Source: Treponema sp. (GTDB lineage Bacteria > Spirochaetota > Spirochaetia > Treponematales > Breznakiellaceae). From it: DNA of 6,597 nucleotides. How positions within the stretch are numbered: position 1 is the first letter of the stretch; each line of letters starts with the position of its first letter. The position numbers were made by a program, and so were the translations under genes. This document shows, in pieces, positions 5,722 to 6,597 of the stretch. The stretch lies in NCBI GenBank assembly GCA_031278025.1, contig JAITLF010000294.1, positions 1 to 6,597 on the forward strand, read 5' to 3'. The notes under the pieces were generated by a model. It made no database searches. It was not told the DNA's origin and saw only the letters and a program-made list of their open reading frames with translations.

Positions 5722-6597
5722 TTACGGGGTTATCGCGCAGGTCGATTCCCGGATTATCAGTTTGTGGGGAAGGACGATGTTTAAGCCAGGGTTGTTCTGC
5801 CCGGTAATGAACTGGTGGAGGTAGGTGGCGGCCTGTTCGCCGATTTCGGTTATGGGCTGCCGGATGGTGGTTAAACGGGGAAAGACATAATTGGAGATGT
5901 CAATGTCGTCAAACCCGATTACCGAGATGTCTTGGGGGATGCGGATGCCCTCGTCCAGCAGCACCCGTATGGCGCCCAGGGCCAGTTCGTCGCTGGACAC
6001 AAAGACCGCGGAAAAATCCCTGCTGCGGAGCAGTAATTCCCTCATGGCGTACATGCCTGCCTCCGCGCTGTACTGCGGAACGTCAACAATGCGTTTTTCA
6101 TCCCGCCTGATACCGGCCTCGTCCAGCGCGCGGTAATAACCCAGCAAGCGGTGGGCGCCGTAGGAATAGTTACAGCCGCTTATCATGTGGATTTTTTGAT
6201 GGCCCAGCTGAATAAGGTGGTTTACCGCGTCAAAGGCGGCCTGCTTATCGTCAAGTTTTATGGTCGGAATCCTGTTGTAGTTATCCAGCGTGGAAATGAT
6301 GGGGATACGGGCGTCTTTGATATAGTCATAAAATTCACTGGATTTTATCTCATGGAGCATGATAACCCCGTCAACTTTTTCAGTTTTCAGGCGGTCAAGG
6401 CATTTCTTTTCGCTTAAACTGTCCATCTTTACGAAGAAAAAGAAGGTATGATACCCGAACGAGTCTAACTGGCGTTCAATGACCGAAAAAAGCTGCCGCT
6501 GGAAGTTGTTAAAGCCGTCGGGAATAACCACGCCTACGGTAAAACTCCGCTGCATGACCATGTTCCGGGCGGATTTGCTGGGAACATAGCCGGTTTC
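5722..6597 (-). CDS. LacI-family transcriptional regulator, 5' end cut by window
   Basis: 292 residues are visible and the frame stays open to the right edge. The first visible residues, TGYVPSKSARNMV, are the end of the LacI helix-turn-helix domain and the hinge helix, so roughly 40-45 N-terminal residues lie outside. The internal ATG at 6561 is therefore not the start. The rest is the periplasmic-binding-protein-like effector and dimerisation domain: FTVGVVIP, then KLDDKQAAFDAVNHLIQLGH, then SSDELALGAIRVLLDEG, IPQDISVIGFDDIDISNY, PRLTTIRQPITEIGEQA, and the family's usual ending LPHKLIIREST. Members are mostly cytoplasmic repressors that release DNA on binding a sugar or sugar derivative. 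The ligand cannot be read from this sequence. It is the first of three same-strand genes, but the function of the downstream pair does not point to sugar use, so its target may lie elsewhere. Confidence 0.92.
   Translation of the reverse strand, partial: ETGYVPSKSARNMVMQRSFTVGVVIPDGFNNFQRQLFSVIERQLDSFGYHTFFFFVKMDSLSEKKCLDRLKTEKVDGVIMLHEIKSSEFYDYIKDARIPIISTLDNYNRIPTIKLDDKQAAFDAVNHLIQLGHQKIHMISGCNYSYGAHRLLGYYRALDEAGIRRDEKRIVDVPQYSAEAGMYAMRELLLRSRDFSAVFVSSDELALGAIRVLLDEGIRIPQDISVIGFDDIDISNYVFPRLTTIRQPITEIGEQAATYLHQFITGQNNPGLNIVLPHKLIIRESTCAITP

Overview
The window looks like chromosomal DNA from a spirochaete, most plausibly a Treponema-type organism with mid-range GC. This is inference. It rests on the loose lipobox of a very large lipoprotein, its pairing with an outer-membrane barrel-like protein, and the overall style of the genes. 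No rRNA, tRNA or marker gene is present to prove the taxonomy.

Left part (1-4013, + strand): a GC-rich repeat with hairpins at the left edge is followed by a near-consensus sigma-70 promoter (81-109). This appears to drive a two-gene operon. The first gene encodes an 870-residue lipoprotein of unknown function. The second starts 24 nt after its stop codon and encodes a 411-residue signal-peptide protein with the look of an outer-membrane beta-barrel. Together they suggest a cell-envelope pair whose job cannot be named from sequence.

Right part (4038-6597, - strand, convergent with the left operon): in transcription order there is a LacI-family transcriptional regulator, cut by the right edge and missing most of its DNA-binding domain. 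Next comes an acyl-ACP thioesterase, then a methylenetetrahydrofolate reductase (MetF) family protein whose ATG overlaps the thioesterase stop as ATGA. The two operons meet tail to tail across 24 nt holding a weak hairpin.

The most notable non-coding features are a 14-base homopolymer (poly-C in the transcribed sense) between the regulator and the thioesterase, and a (GCCCG)x4 tandem repeat inside the MetF-like gene. Both are sequences expected to slip during replication. They raise the possibility that the thioesterase/MetF pair varies in expression or reading frame. No CRISPR, transposase, tRNA or rRNA was seen. No stretch longer than about 145 bases lacks a gene.
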